From contig OZ038381.1 in NCBI GenBank assembly GCA_964036045.1, forward strand, positions 125,433,708-125,497,707: a stretch of DNA of 64,000 bases, read 5' to 3'. Each line of letters opens with the position of its first letter. Within the stretch, counting starts at the first letter, position 1. A program made the position numbers and the translations under genes. The notes beneath the pieces were generated by a model, which worked only from the letters and a program-made list of their open reading frames with translations, ran no database searches and had not been told where the DNA came from. The stretch is from Eutreptiella sp. 'Long Island Sound 2002' (taxonomy: Eukaryota > Euglenozoa > Euglenophyceae > Eutreptiales > Eutreptiaceae). Below are positions 22,506 through 33,377 of the stretch, one piece after another.

Positions 22506-22517
22506 AGCCGAGCCTCC

Positions 22518-24660
22518 GGCGCATATGGGGGCCTACAGCCCAGATGAAATGAATTGACTCCACTGGCAGTGGCACCAGCGCGCCGCCCTGCGCATCCGTG
22601 CGACCATGCAGGTCCATGATATCTGGGAAATCCCTGGTCACCGGGCTACCAAGGACACGCCTCAGGCAACCAGCGGCCGCGGTCCCAAGACGTCCCGGAG
22701 CCTCCCAGGCAGGCGGCGCGACGTAACTCCCCGGAACGCCCACGGGGGCCACCACCAGGGATGGGTCCCCCCCCTGGCACATACAGAAGCCCCCAGCAAC
22801 TGTTCGCCCCGAGGTGGGGCCCGGGCAGTCCTCACGCCTGGGGGATTGAAGGCGGCACGCCAGAACAACGCCAAAAGACAAGGTACCCTGGCCGATCCCG
22901 TCGCCTCAGCTGCACGCCGCCTCCCGCGGCGCGGCGAGTCGTCTTCCATGAGGGTGTGGACAGGGACCACAGGGGCCCCAGCGACCCCCACGCCCAGCAA
23001 ACATCATCTACCACCAATCCCCGACGCCGGTCCAAGAGGCCCCGCACCGAGCGGACACACATCCCGGCCATTCTCACGGCAGTAGAGCGCGAGCGGCAGG
23101 CAGCGCTTCACGCGGGCCCCCGCCGGGCGGCGGACGGAGCATCCAGCTTGTCCGCCGCCTCCCTCCCAGGGTTAGCGGCCAACCCACTGTCCAGGGGAAC
23201 AACCGCCACAGACACGCGACCAAGGGAGCCTGCGGCCAACCCAAGGCCTGCGCAAGGAGCGGGGGGACAGCCCCCCCCGCAGCCCCCAAACTGCCAAGCC
23301 ACGGAGGGCACATCGCAGCAACCATGGCAGGACGCGAGCGGCCCAAGGGCGGACGCAGAAATGACAGGGACCTCCGGCCCTCAGGAGTCCGCTGACCCAC
23401 TGCCCGCCGCCACGCCCTGCTCGGTGCCCCAGCAACAGGAACCCTCCACGGAGTACGTGCCTGGGGGACACCCTGGCACAACCTCACGGCACCCCTCCCC
23501 GACTAGCGCAGCGCTGGACCAGGACCGGGTGACCATGCCCCCCCCACCCCCCCGACCGCCGCAGCAAAGGGGCACGGGTCCCTTCGACGACGCGGAACTG
23601 AGAGCGCTCTACGGCATCCATGCTTCCACACCCTCGAGCGAGCTGGTGGCAGCCCTCCGGGAACACTTCCGTGACGTCGACCCGAACAGGCTCTTCGCCG
23701 TGGTCCCCCTGCCACAAGCGGCAACAACCGAAATCTTTGTGCGGCAGCTCCAGGCGCTCGTCACCCCCGGGGCACAGGTCTCTGACGACCTTGTTGAAGC
23801 GTGGCTCTGGTCGTTCAACACCCGCCAACCAGCCCAGGGGGGCGTGTGGGTCCCATACCTGGGCTGGGTACACACTCTCATAGCGCGCCTGACGAACCCC
23901 AGACCTGCGCCCAGCACCGGGGGCCGGGAGCGGGCCGCCCAGCCACCGAGGCCCGAAACCCTCCGTATCCTGCCGTACGAAGGCCCGGCGGCATGGGAAA
24001 GCGGGACCGCCCGTAGCAGGGGGCACAACCACACGAGCCTGGCGGACGCTACCCGGAGACTGTGCGCGCGGCGCCCCTGCCGCGCGAACGTGACCCCGGC
24101 ACCATCGCCATGATCGTGTTGGGGAATGGCCACTACTACCAAGTGCGGATAATCCCGCACCCGCAGGAGAGCCACTGGAGCTTGGAGGCTGTCGACTCCA
24201 TGCTCCCGGCAACCACTTACCTGCCGGACAGCCCCACCCCCCTGCTCCCAGGCCAGCCCCCGGACCCCCTGACGGCCATCGTGTCGGGGACAGCCGGCAC
24301 TTGGCACCCAGGCCATGCCCTCTACTGCCTCTGGCGGTGGGCGCAACGCCGCTGCCCACACACCAGGGTGTGGTCAGCGACGTAGAGGTTCTACCTCGAC
24401 GGCCAGCAGCAGTTGGAAGCCATCCCGGAACGGACGGCAGAGACGCCCACTGCACCCAACCGGTCCCCTGTCTTCGCGATCCACCAGATCCAGGCGCTGG
24501 CACTGGGCGAGCAACTACTGCCCGCCATCCGCACTGAGACGGAGGCCCAGGCGGCACACGCGGCCCTTGTGCACGATATCTTCAGTGCCCCCCGCAGCGC
24601 CCTTGTGCGACGCGTGGGTAACCCCCCAGGGCCCTGAGCCGCAGCCGGCCACAGGACCTG
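22518..24660 (+). pseudogene. ORF3 of element B, 3' part with peptidase-like domain, copy B
   Basis: Protein-like sequence resumes after the DIRS and is Pro-rich until about 23,590. The domain then reads LFAVVPLPQAATTEIFVRQL, AQVSDDLVEAWLWSF, GGVWVPYLGWVHTLIARL (frame to 24,113) and, one frame over, IAMIVLGNGHYYQVRI, ESHWSLEAVDSMLPATTY, GTWHPGHALYCLWRWAQRR to 24,385. The VSDDLVEAWL block and the HW-x8-D-like block recall Ulp1/C48 SUMO proteases. GHALYC sits where the catalytic Cys region would be, but spacing is not canonical. A different cysteine-protease family or a non-enzymatic domain is possible. Confidence 0.4.
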
Positions 24661-25988
24661 CAGCGATGACGCGCCGCACACGCGCCACACGAGTCCCGCA
24701 CCGGCCATTCGCAAGGGAGGAGACCACACGGCGGCCACGGGATGACCTCCTTTCGCCAGAGGATCTGGCGATGGACGTCACACCAACAGCTTCGGAGTCG
24801 GCCACGAACCACGACGACCCCGGGCGAGCCACCCTCGCCGAAAGAGACCCCCTCGTACAACCTAACAACGCGCGGCCGCGCAACACACTCCAGCAACGCC
24901 TGTCGATCGGGCACACCAGCGGGGAAGGCGTCAACCTACCCGGCACTTGCAACGGACACCCAAGGAGTAGAGGCTAGCCTTAGCAGCCCGTGGTGTCGGA
25001 CACGAAAAATACCCTAACGACCTCCTCCCAAATCCCCCGGGCGGGGGCTGCACTTCCCGGACCCCCGCGACCCGCCTGCAACAGAGGAAGGGGCAGCGCC
25101 ACACCCGGACCCGTCATTCCACCTGACCCTCCTCTCCCGCGTAACGGATCCACGAGGGGCCGGGCAAAGGGGCGAGCCAAACACGCCAGGCACACGGCCG
25201 GGCTGATGACCACGGGAGTGTTGTCGAGCACCGCGATCCGCCAGATCCGGGCGCTGGCGCTGGGCTAAGGACTGCAGCCCGCCATCCGCACTAAGACGGA
25301 GGCCCAGGCGGCACACGCGGCCCTTGTGCACGAAATCTTAGGTGCCCTCTGCAGCGCCCTTGTGCGACGCGTGGGAAACCCCCCAGGGCCCTGAGCGGCA
25401 CCCGGCCACAGGACCTGCAGCGACGACGCACAGCCGCATACGCGCGACGCGAGTCCCGCACCGGCCATGCGCAAGGGAGGAGAGGACAGGACGGCTGCGG
25501 GATCACCTCCTCCCACCAGAGGGCCGGGTGATGGACGTCACACCAACGCCTGCGCACTCAGCCATAAACCAAGACAACCCCGGACGAGCCAACCTCGCCG
25601 AAAAGGACCCCTCGTACAACCCAACGACGCGCGGCCGCGCAACACACTCCAGCAACGCCTGTCGGTCGGACACACTAACGGGAAAGACGTCAACCTGCCC
25701 GACACATGCAACAGATACCCGAAGAGTAGAGGCTGGCCTTAGCAGCCCGTGGTGTCGGACACGAAGGAAAACCCAACGACTTCCTCCTACATCCCCCGGG
25801 CGGGGGCAACGCTTCCCGGACCCCCGCAACCCGCCTGCAACAGAGAAAGGGGCGGCGCCACACCCGGACCTGTCCTTCCACCTAACCCTCCTCTCCCGCG
25901 AGCCGGATCCACAAGGGGCATGGCAAAGGGGCCCGCCAAACACGCGAGACCCACGGCCGGGCCGATGACCACGAGAATGTTATCGAAC
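24475..25988 (+). repeat. Tandem duplication, unit about 757 bp
   Basis: Copy 1 (about 24,475-25,230) and copy 2 (about 25,231-25,988) match throughout. CGGCCCTTGTGCACGA is at 24,561 and 25,318, and AGCAGCCCGTGGTGTCGG at 24,982 and 25,741, giving offsets of 757-759. They have diverged by roughly 10-15% by eye, so the duplication is not recent. It covers the end of the peptidase-like ORF (QALALGEQLLPAI) and downstream sequence. Confidence 0.85.
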
Positions 25989-26869
25989 AATGGTCCAGAG
26001 TATTACCTTCCAAGGGGAGCATCCAGGAATACGTGCAACGCGGGACCGGCGCACACCTCCTCCGGGAAAGTTAAACGCCTGGGATGCCGGGGGGGTTTCG
26101 GCACATATAACCTACGCGAATGGTACGAGGGACACATTCCCCGCAGAAAGCTAACAGCGTCAATGAGCGGGAGGGGGGCTGCAACACTACCCGGTATTCC
26201 TATCCTCCGAAGCCCCACCCGGGGCACGCGACGGACCACAGGGTCGCCACACGGGGCCACGCCGACCCCCTGCCAGCGGGCACGGATGTGTCACGCCGAG
26301 CCCAGCCCACCACGCTGGACGGAACGTCCCGGCACCACAGCACGAGGCTAACCGCCCTAACCATCCTAACCACCGGACTCAGCACTGCGACACAGGCACG
26401 CCAGCCACATGACCCGCAAAACACGGCACGATATGGCGCACGGCAGGCAGGCAGACACGAACACGAGCACTGCACCACCGAGCAGGAACAGCACCCTGGG
26501 GCTTCCATGGGGAGCACAGGGACGCACCAAGGGGGACCGACGGGGCCTTGCCACCGGCGGGGGGTGTACATATGAATGGCACAGGCGAAACTGGAAGGAC
26601 GGCCACAGAGCACCGCGAAATACCAGATGATGGGTTGTGAATGCAACACTGCCAGGGCGCAGCAGGGAAAAGGGCACCGAATTTGGAAAACGTTTTTACA
26701 GTTGTCAAACCACTTATCATTACTTTTCTCCTCCACGGTGGGGAGACGGCGCACAGTAAAAACGTACCGTGCCGGCCCCACGCAACTGGCACCAACCAAC
26801 ACCGCAACAAGCAGAACACCTGCACGCAACAAATCCGACTGCGGAAGCGCCCGCTGCAGCGACTAGGAA
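25989..26869 (+). other. Element B 3' region without recognisable gene
   Basis: Several frames are open here but none is protein-like. A short T-rich stretch lies at about 26,680-26,740. Composition is less C-rich than upstream. Confidence 0.5.
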
Positions 26870-27905
26870 CCAACGCCGAACGAACCAACCAGGAAGCGAC
26901 TAACATAACTGCGCACCAACAAAACCACTACAGCGACCACAACCTGACCATAAACAGACTGCGCGCACGCCGGCCAACACCGAACTGGCCGGACATGCAT
27001 GCGCCGGTTCGAGAACGGCGTCCAACGGGCTGGCCACACCGTGGTGAGCCACGCCCACCGGCCACCATGCCCACGAACACAGCGGAACATCGTAACTCTA
27101 CCACTATGGACGCGACCAACCAACGTTAACAAACTACACTACACTACACTTGGACAAACAAAGACGCAACTAACCAGCACCGACACGGATGTGCCGGCTA
27201 CACAGGCAGGATCTGACAATAAGACCACCGGCAGCAGCGCGAAAGAATTCACGCGAAGCTAGCCGACCACGAGGCGGCCGCGACAACCGCGCACCAGCCA
27301 CACCGCAGCTGCAGCCGCCACATGACCGTAAACAGACCACACGCAAGCCGGCCAACACCAGACCAGCCAGGCGTGCACGCGTCGAAACGGGAACTGCGTC
27401 CAACGAGATGGCGGCACCGTGGTGCGCTACGCCCGCTGACGACCATGCCCACGAACACAACAGAACACCACAACTCTACCATTACGAACGCGGGCCAACC
27501 AACGTTGACAAACCGCACTACACCGCACTTGGGCCAACCAAGACGCAACTAGCCAGCGCCGACACGGACGTGCCGGCTGCACAAACAACGTTCGGCGATA
27601 CGACCACCGGCAGCAGCGCTACGAAACCCACGCAGACCAAGCCGACCATGAGGCGGCCAAGACAACCGCGCACCGACCACACCGCAGCTGCAGCCGCCAC
27701 TTGACTGTAAACAGACCACACGCAAGCCGGCCAACACCAAACCAGCCAGGCGTGCACGGGTCGAAACGGGAACGGCGTCCATCGGGTTGGCGACACCGTG
27801 GTGCGCCACGCCCGCCCACCACCATGTCCACGAACAAAACCGTGACTCTGCCGCCACGCAACCAACCGACCAACGTCACCAGACTACACCGAACCGTTGA
27901 ACGAC
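26870..27905 (+). repeat. About three tandem copies of a 378-bp unit
   Basis: The landmark CACCGTGGTG occurs at 27,037, 27,415 and 27,794, spacing 378 and 379. The copies share GCCGGCCAACACC, CCACGAACA and, in the last two, GACGCAACTAGCC-like blocks. Copies are roughly 80-90% alike. They end the C-rich domain and may be 3' UTR repeats of element B, in the same position as the 188-bp repeats of element A. Confidence 0.85.
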
Positions 27906-28393
27906 CGACCAACCAACCACGACGACCTAGTCCGAACCCCTGGCTCCCCAGGAGAGCGCAAGCCCAACCGAGTCAGGAGGCGTGTGTGTGCGCCACGGCA
28001 TGCGAGCCCCGCAGCACGTGCTTCTGCGAGTCGCCTCACGCCTAGTGAAAACCAACCCAGGTGGGGGTGCCTGCAGGACGGGGCCTATGGCCTGGCCCCC
28101 GGCCCCTGGGCCCCAGGATCCGGAGGTTGATGAGGATGTGCGATGGGACCCTCCCCCACGTATCATCCGCCCGAAGGAGAGGAATGTAAGACTTCGGTGG
28201 AACATGGGCTACCTCTCTGGGCAGAACCCGCTGTAGGGTACTGCTCGCGGCGACCGCGCCCTTCCCCCATGTGGGGGAGCCGCGTTGTGGGGGCACGTGC
28301 AGTGGGGCCATGGGTGGGTGAGCAAAAGCCCCTTGGTAAGACCCCCTGGCGGGGCAACCCCAGTCCTGAGTCGACCTACCTACCTACGTCTTC
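27906..28393 (+). other. Transition region, no gene seen
   Basis: Composition returns from C-rich to balanced. There is a short (ACCT)n run at 28,373-28,387. No LTR end or primer site is recognised. Confidence 0.4.
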
Positions 28394-30559
28394 GTGCAGC
28401 ACTCCCAGATACAATCCCTGACGCTGCAAGCACCCTACCTCCTCTACCTGGACCACGGCAATGGCAGAGAGTCTGTGCCACTGGAGCAGTCGGAGCACAC
28501 ATCGAGCTACCTGAGGGTTTCGAAGGAGGAGCCCTCGAACATGATGGCTGCCTCCAGAACTGAGGACTATCAACTATTGGGGGAAGTCCTAGACCAAGGT
28601 CTGAAGGAGTTGGGTTACTCCAGAGAAGACCAGAGTGTGGAGGCGTTGGCCAGCGAGAAGCAACATCTCTTGGACTTTTACTGCAGCAAGGGGAAAAACT
28701 GCGGCTACAAATTGTACTGGCCCTCCTTCGGCATGGCCTACGGGAACCCCAGGTTCACTGAACTGGGGAAGGTCTTGACCAAGGTGGCCCTGGAACGTTG
28801 CTGTATGATCCTGTGTTCCCCCGATAGGGGAGCCACTCGGGGCAACGAGTACTAGCAAACCCTCCTGGACAGGCTGACTATCAGCTCTGTCCGGCTACCT
28901 GATGAGGCCATGTACGTGCCTCTGGGACACCAGACGCCCATCAAGAAACCCGGACCGGGAAGTATGCTCAGCGTGGTGGACGGGGGTTTTACCTCTATTC
29001 CCTGGGAGGACCTAGACTCAACTCTGGTCCAGGCTATACAGCGAAAGAGCGATGGCGTCACCCTGGGTGACCTGAAGGATCGACTACGACCTCAAGATGC
29101 TATAGAGACTATCCCAGGGGGAGATGAATACGTGGTGACTAACACAAACGCCACCGACTCTCCCTGCCATGTACCTGTTCCTGATGGAGTCTCTGAGTGT
29201 GGACTATCCGAGCTTCCTAGCTCTATCCACTCTAATGACGAAACTGAGCATGACGCCTTCTTCGTGCAAACATGCCTGGAGGACGTGGAGAACGCCGAGT
29301 ACGTCGCCCCACTGAAACCCCTACTCCCCATGAGGGTGGAAGACCCCGTGGACGAGGAGCTGGCCCCCCGATCAAGGCTAAGGGAGTACGTGGACTCCAA
29401 GAGGAGGTTGGTCGCGAAAGAGTTCTGCTACGCTAAGCCTACCCGCAGCTCATGGCCCCTGAAGCAAGGACGTATGGGAGAACTATCCCAATTGAAGGAG
29501 GACCTCGAACAAAAGATCACCACCTGGCAAAGGGAGGTGGATCTCAAGCTCACGAAGAGCTTGTGGGCCGCCCATGTGAGGACCCCAGAGGAAGATGACC
29601 TCACGGAGGAATGTGTATGTGAACCCCCTCGAGGTTGCCTATGTTGCCATCGTCCACAGGAGATGGTTGAACGAGACCTACTATATGCCTACCAAGGGCC
29701 GAAGAATACTACTAAGGGCGAAGAGTCGGTGGAGGATCACCTCCTTGCGTCTATTACTCAGGGGGCAAGCAACTTACACTCTGACGAGGACATGGGGGAC
29801 AAGATCAAGCCATTGGACCCGCGGGTACAGAAGCTGGTAAGGACCTATCTAGAGGTGTTTGGGGAACTACCACACCCGAGCTCATGTGACAAGCTGGTAC
29901 AGATGGACCTCAAGCTGAAACCCGAGTTTGTGGGTCACAAGATCAGGAGGAGACCCTATCCGGCTCCTAAAGAGCAGGCCGACCAGATTGAGCGACAGAT
30001 ACAAGAATGTATCGACGCTGGCCTAGTCCTGGAGTACAAGGACGGTGACTACCCCAGACACTGCAGACCCTGCTTCCTGGTGGCTAAGCCTGCGTCTACA
30101 GCCAAACGGCTGGTAGTGGACTACGGAGACGTGAATAAGAAAGCGCTGAACCACTCAGGGTCCATTCCTAATATGGAGTCTACCCTTGAGAAGATAGCCT
30201 CCTGTCGCTACAAGACCAAGATGGACAAGAGAAGTGGATTTTGGCAAGTGGACCTGACGCCCAAAGCCCAGGAACTACTCGCCTTCATCACCCCTCAGGG
30301 GAGGGTGTTCAAGTGGAAGGTCCCGTCGTTTGGCGTGGCCAACGCACCCGCTCTTTTTAAAGAGCTGATGAATAAGATCCTGTCCATCCTACGACGAAGA
30401 CCTAAGGTGCAAGAACTCATATCCCGTGGGGCCCAGAAGGAAGCACACATCGACGATGTATGCCTCGGGACCAATACCCAGGAGTATCATCTAATCCTCT
30501 TGGGTGAGTTTCGCGGTCTGCCAGGAGTACCACACACGACTCAAGCTGGAGAAGTGTGA
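28394..30559 (+). pseudogene. Gypsy-2 N-terminal region and reverse transcriptase
   Basis: One frame runs from 28,394 to 30,559 apart from TAG at 28,853-28,855. The N-terminal part contains KVALERCCMILCSPDRG, LLDRLTISSVRLPDEAMYVP and LSVVDGGFTSIPWEDLDS, then a Cys cluster (CVCEPPRGCLCCH, about 29,613-29,650). RT motifs: RRRPYPAPKEQADQIERQI, CFLVAKPAS, RLVVDYGDVNKKAL, TKMDKRSGFWQVDLTP with the first Asp, FKWKVPSFGVANAPALF, and EAHIDDVCLG with the catalytic pair as IDD. Frame is lost at about 30,505. The N-terminal block faintly recalls Dam-like methyltransferases of retroelements, which I treat as speculation. Confidence 0.8.
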
Positions 30560-31560
30560 GTTCATGCGAGACCATGCAGTACCCCGGGTTTGACGTTGGC
30601 TATGGGTGGTGGACCCCAGCGGCCTTCAAGGCCAAACCCCTGATGGACGCTAAGGTACGACATGAAGATACCAAGAAAGGACTCCATGATGTACGCAGTT
30701 TCATTGGAACCTGCTACCTCTACCGCTGCCATATCAAAAACTTCACCTACACCAGCGCCATTCTGACAGGTCTGATCAAGAAGAGTACTACTTGGCGCTG
30801 GGGCCCACAAGAGCAACAAGCGTTTGACGAGCTCAAAGACAAGGTGGCCAACGCTAAGTGCTTGGGCGTGCCTAGAGCACAAGGTGGGATTCTTCTTGTA
30901 ACTGACGCTTGCAATGTGGGCGGTGGTGGAACATTGCTCCAATGGCAAGCACTAGAGAAGGAGGAGTTCGACTCGGCTGTTTCCCGACGGGGGACTGAAG
31001 GTCTCAACCGAATTGAAACTCTCAAGAACAGCTACCCTGACGACAAGTGGGTCCTAGTACCCCTGGGCCGCTGGAACTGGAAATGGAACCAGGCGAGGGG
31101 GAACTACTCCACCTATGAGCAGGAGTTGCTCGCGTGTATGCTGGTGCTATCCTCTCAGGCATGACTGTTGTGGAGTAACACTGTGGTCTGGCTGTGCGAC
31201 CAAGAGCTGGTCCGCACTTTCCAGAAGGGTCCCCTGCCTGAGAAGGCCAAGGTACGGCGCTGGTGGACCTACCTCAGCCAACTACGGCTGACAGTACACC
31301 ATATCCAGGGAGTGAAGAAGGAGTGTGCAGACTATATTAGCCGCAACAACTTCGACGCCCTGATTGGTGCCTGGTCTGAAGCACTGGCTAAGGAGGCGTT
31401 CAGCCGAATTGACGTGCACTTGGACCTCAACATGACTATGATACGCCCCCTAGATGGACTCTAACAAGCCCAATACCTGAAGGAGTTTGGGGATATCTAC
31501 AAGCGCCTGGAGAAGCGCGTTGAACCCCTCCTGGTCAACCAAGAGCAGTGAAAGAGGGAC
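30505..31560 (+). pseudogene. Gypsy-2 RT thumb and RNase H
   Basis: After two frameshifts the thumb reads MQYPGFDVGYGWW and DVRSFIGTCYLYRCHIKN. RNase H motifs are ILLVTDACNVGGGG with the first Asp, YSTYEQELLACMLVL with the Glu, and VVWLCDQELVRTF with the last Asp. The end, VHHIQGVKKECADYISR, is the usual LSR-type terminus. In-frame stops: TGA 31,162-31,164, TAA 31,462-31,464 and TGA 31,549-31,551. Confidence 0.85.
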
Positions 31561-32761
31561 AAGAGCTACCTCTGGCACGAGGACCGCATCGTGGTACCCA
31601 GTGACAGAGTCCCAGCGCTGCTGAAGTGGACCCATGAGTCCAGCGGTCATGTGGGTGCTGACCGTAGCCTGAGGCTTTTCAAGCAGTTGTTCCAGACTAG
31701 GTGGACTGATGACCAACTGCGGAAGACCCTCCAGCCTATCGTGGACAAGTGCCTGTGTAGGTGCTGCAAACCTGGGGATATCAGGGACAGGGGTCTCTAC
31801 TCGACTCTGCCCATTCCCCACTGTGCTAACAGTGTTCTCTACGTGGACTACACGGAGATGCCGAAGTTTTGGGGGCTACGACTTTGCCCTCGTGGCGACC
31901 TGTGGTTTGACCAGGTTTACCAGGGTGTTCCCATGTACCAAGCACATTACCGGAGAGGAGACTATCAAGATTCTTTTGGAGGAGTGGTTTTGTGTCGATG
32001 GGGCGCCCAAGGAGATCAACTCCGATGAGGACTTACGAGTACGCTCAGATACCGACTGGTACAAGAGGGTCCTGAGATCCCTCAATGTCCAGGTGTCTAC
32101 GGGTTTTCCCTACTCTCACACGAGCAACCCTTTATGTGAGCGACAGATTCGTGTCCTCAAGGAGAATGTAAGGATATGGTGCAAAACTGAACGCACCAGG
32201 GACTGGGTGAGACTACTCCCCGTCATATTCTTGCTGATGAACTCCCAAGAGAGTTCAGCGACTGGCTACTCGCCCCATGAACTATTCCTAGGCCGCCCGG
32301 CGTGGTTCCTACATGCTCCCTATCCAGAGGATACCCATTCTTCCGTGGGTGAGTGGGTGCAGGAGCAACAAGCGAAGGTGGACAAGGCCAAGGCTATGCT
32401 CCAGAGAGTGAGGGAGCGTCAGTGGAACCAGAAGAACAAGCACCGGGTGCCTGCTACCTGCCAAGAGGGGGACCGGGTGCTGGTGCACCACAGCCGACTA
32501 CCCCCCTCGCCACGCTCTACCAGCGATGACCCCTACTTCGTGCCCTACAAGATTCTATCTGTGGATAGACACCGTATCACAGTGCGGTGTTCTCCCCGTC
32601 TCGGGGGGACCCTGGTGTGCGCTGCTCAACACCTGAAACGCTACTATGATCTGAAGACCTATGTAAGGAGGACTGGGAGCTTGACGACGAGGAGATCGCC
32701 GCCCCAGACCTACAGGGGGCCGCCAGCCCTATGGAAGTTGAAGGGGACCTCTTCGACATGA
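31561..32761 (+). pseudogene. Gypsy-2 integrase
   Basis: The zinc-binding HHCC module is visible as WTHESSGHVGADRSLRLF and then CLCRCC. The catalytic core has Asp in VLYVDYTEMPKF, Asp in INSDEDLRV and Glu in SNPLCERQIRVLKENVR. A frameshift near 31,868 separates the zinc module from the core. The tail reads TGYSPHELFLGRPAWF, QEGDRVLVHHSR and LGGTLVCAAQHLKRYYD. The DDE triad is complete. Confidence 0.85.
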
Positions 32762-33018
32762 ACGCCGAGGAGATGGCTAAGGAGGGCTTCTACCTGGTGA
32801 AGTCTGTCCTACGCCACCGCTATTGCCAGGGTTGGCGCTTCTACAAGCTCCGGGAAGGGTTTGGAGTCGAAGAGGCCACCTGGGAGCCCTTCTCAGTGTT
32901 TGTTCTACCTGAGGGACGCCTAACCTCAGTCCTGGTAGAGTACTTGTCCCAGAACAACCTTTGTGAGTTGCTGAGGCTTGCTGCGACGCTTGCCTCCAAG
33001 ACTAAAGCTAGGGACTGA
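32731..33018 (+). pseudogene. Gypsy-2 chromodomain
   Basis: A 95-residue frame overlaps the end of the integrase frame. YLVKSVLRHRYCQGWRFYKL then EEATWEPFSVFV is a divergent chromodomain, with WEP as the clearest signature. It ends VEYLSQNNLCELL and stops at 33,016-33,018. It lacks the RIDV extension seen in the elements at 1.2 and 37.2 kb. Confidence 0.75.
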
Positions 33019-33377
33019 ACCTTACCCTTACCTGCCTAAGCGTATATGTGAGTGTGCTATTCCTAGGGTATTGAGAGCAAGCCGCAGAAATGGTGTGCTA
33101 ATTATACCGAAGCCTGCATGCTTGCTAAACCTGGCGGATGTCTTACCGGTGCCACGGGGTACGCCCCGGGTCTCTCCGCCCCTAAGCGCCCAGTTTCTGT
33201 GCTGGCGCAACACCTTGGGGGAATACCCATCATACCACTCCAGGTGTTGTTTTTCCTACCTACTTGCCTACTACAGGGGAGGGGTGGCCAAAAGCTATGA
33301 AGGCTTGAAAACGCCTATTTGCTACGATGGCCAAAATCTAGCCTAACCACTGCCACTGCCCACCAACCCTGCTAAAA
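33019..33377 (+). other. Junction between gypsy-2 and gypsy-3, no gene
   Basis: It may hold a gypsy-2 LTR fragment or 3' UTR. A purine-rich tract at about 33,270-33,284 is the only feature noted. Confidence 0.35.

Larger units (their letters stand above)
17496..22517 (-). mobile_element. DIRS-like tyrosine-recombinase retrotransposon
   Basis: This is a near-complete DIRS element in reverse orientation inside element B. It has inverted terminal repeats (17,545-17,928 and 22,121-22,505), an internal complementary region (about 18,023-18,132) matching both outer ends, and gag, RT, RNase H and tyrosine recombinase in the usual order. DIRS elements integrate through a circular intermediate with no target duplication, and none is seen. 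Two stops in gag, one in RT, a 20-bp duplication in RNase H and a frameshift in the recombinase make it defective. No Dam-type methyltransferase domain was recognised. The boundaries are set from the internal complementary region and may be off by a few bases. Confidence 0.9.
9969..27905 (+). mobile_element. Element B: C-rich LINE-like retroelement, interrupted by a DIRS element
   Basis: Order: 65-bp repeats, unassigned ORF, RT, RNase H, zinc knuckle, RING-like finger, TGATG overlap, long Pro-rich ORF with a peptidase-like domain, 757-bp tandem duplication, 378-bp repeats. The C-rich skew is the same on both sides of the DIRS insertion (17,496-22,517) and is lost inside it, which supports one element split in two. 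Without the DIRS it would be about 13 kb. No apurinic-type endonuclease or restriction-like endonuclease is recognised. No target duplication was found, so both ends are approximate. Confidence 0.5.
28394..33018 (+). mobile_element. Gypsy-2: chromodomain Ty3/gypsy element with atypical N-terminus
   Basis: RT, RNase H, integrase and chromodomain follow in the gypsy order. No aspartic protease or gag zinc knuckle is seen upstream of the RT; about 420 residues of unusual sequence occupy that place. LTRs could not be defined. A G-rich purine tract at about 33,270-33,284 could be the polypurine tract. Confidence 0.8.

Noticed and set aside
10642-28345. Shared CCCCTTGGTAAGACC at 10,642 and about 28,331 as a splice or element signal
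   Set aside because: A 15-base match is expected by chance in a window this size, and similarity does not extend.
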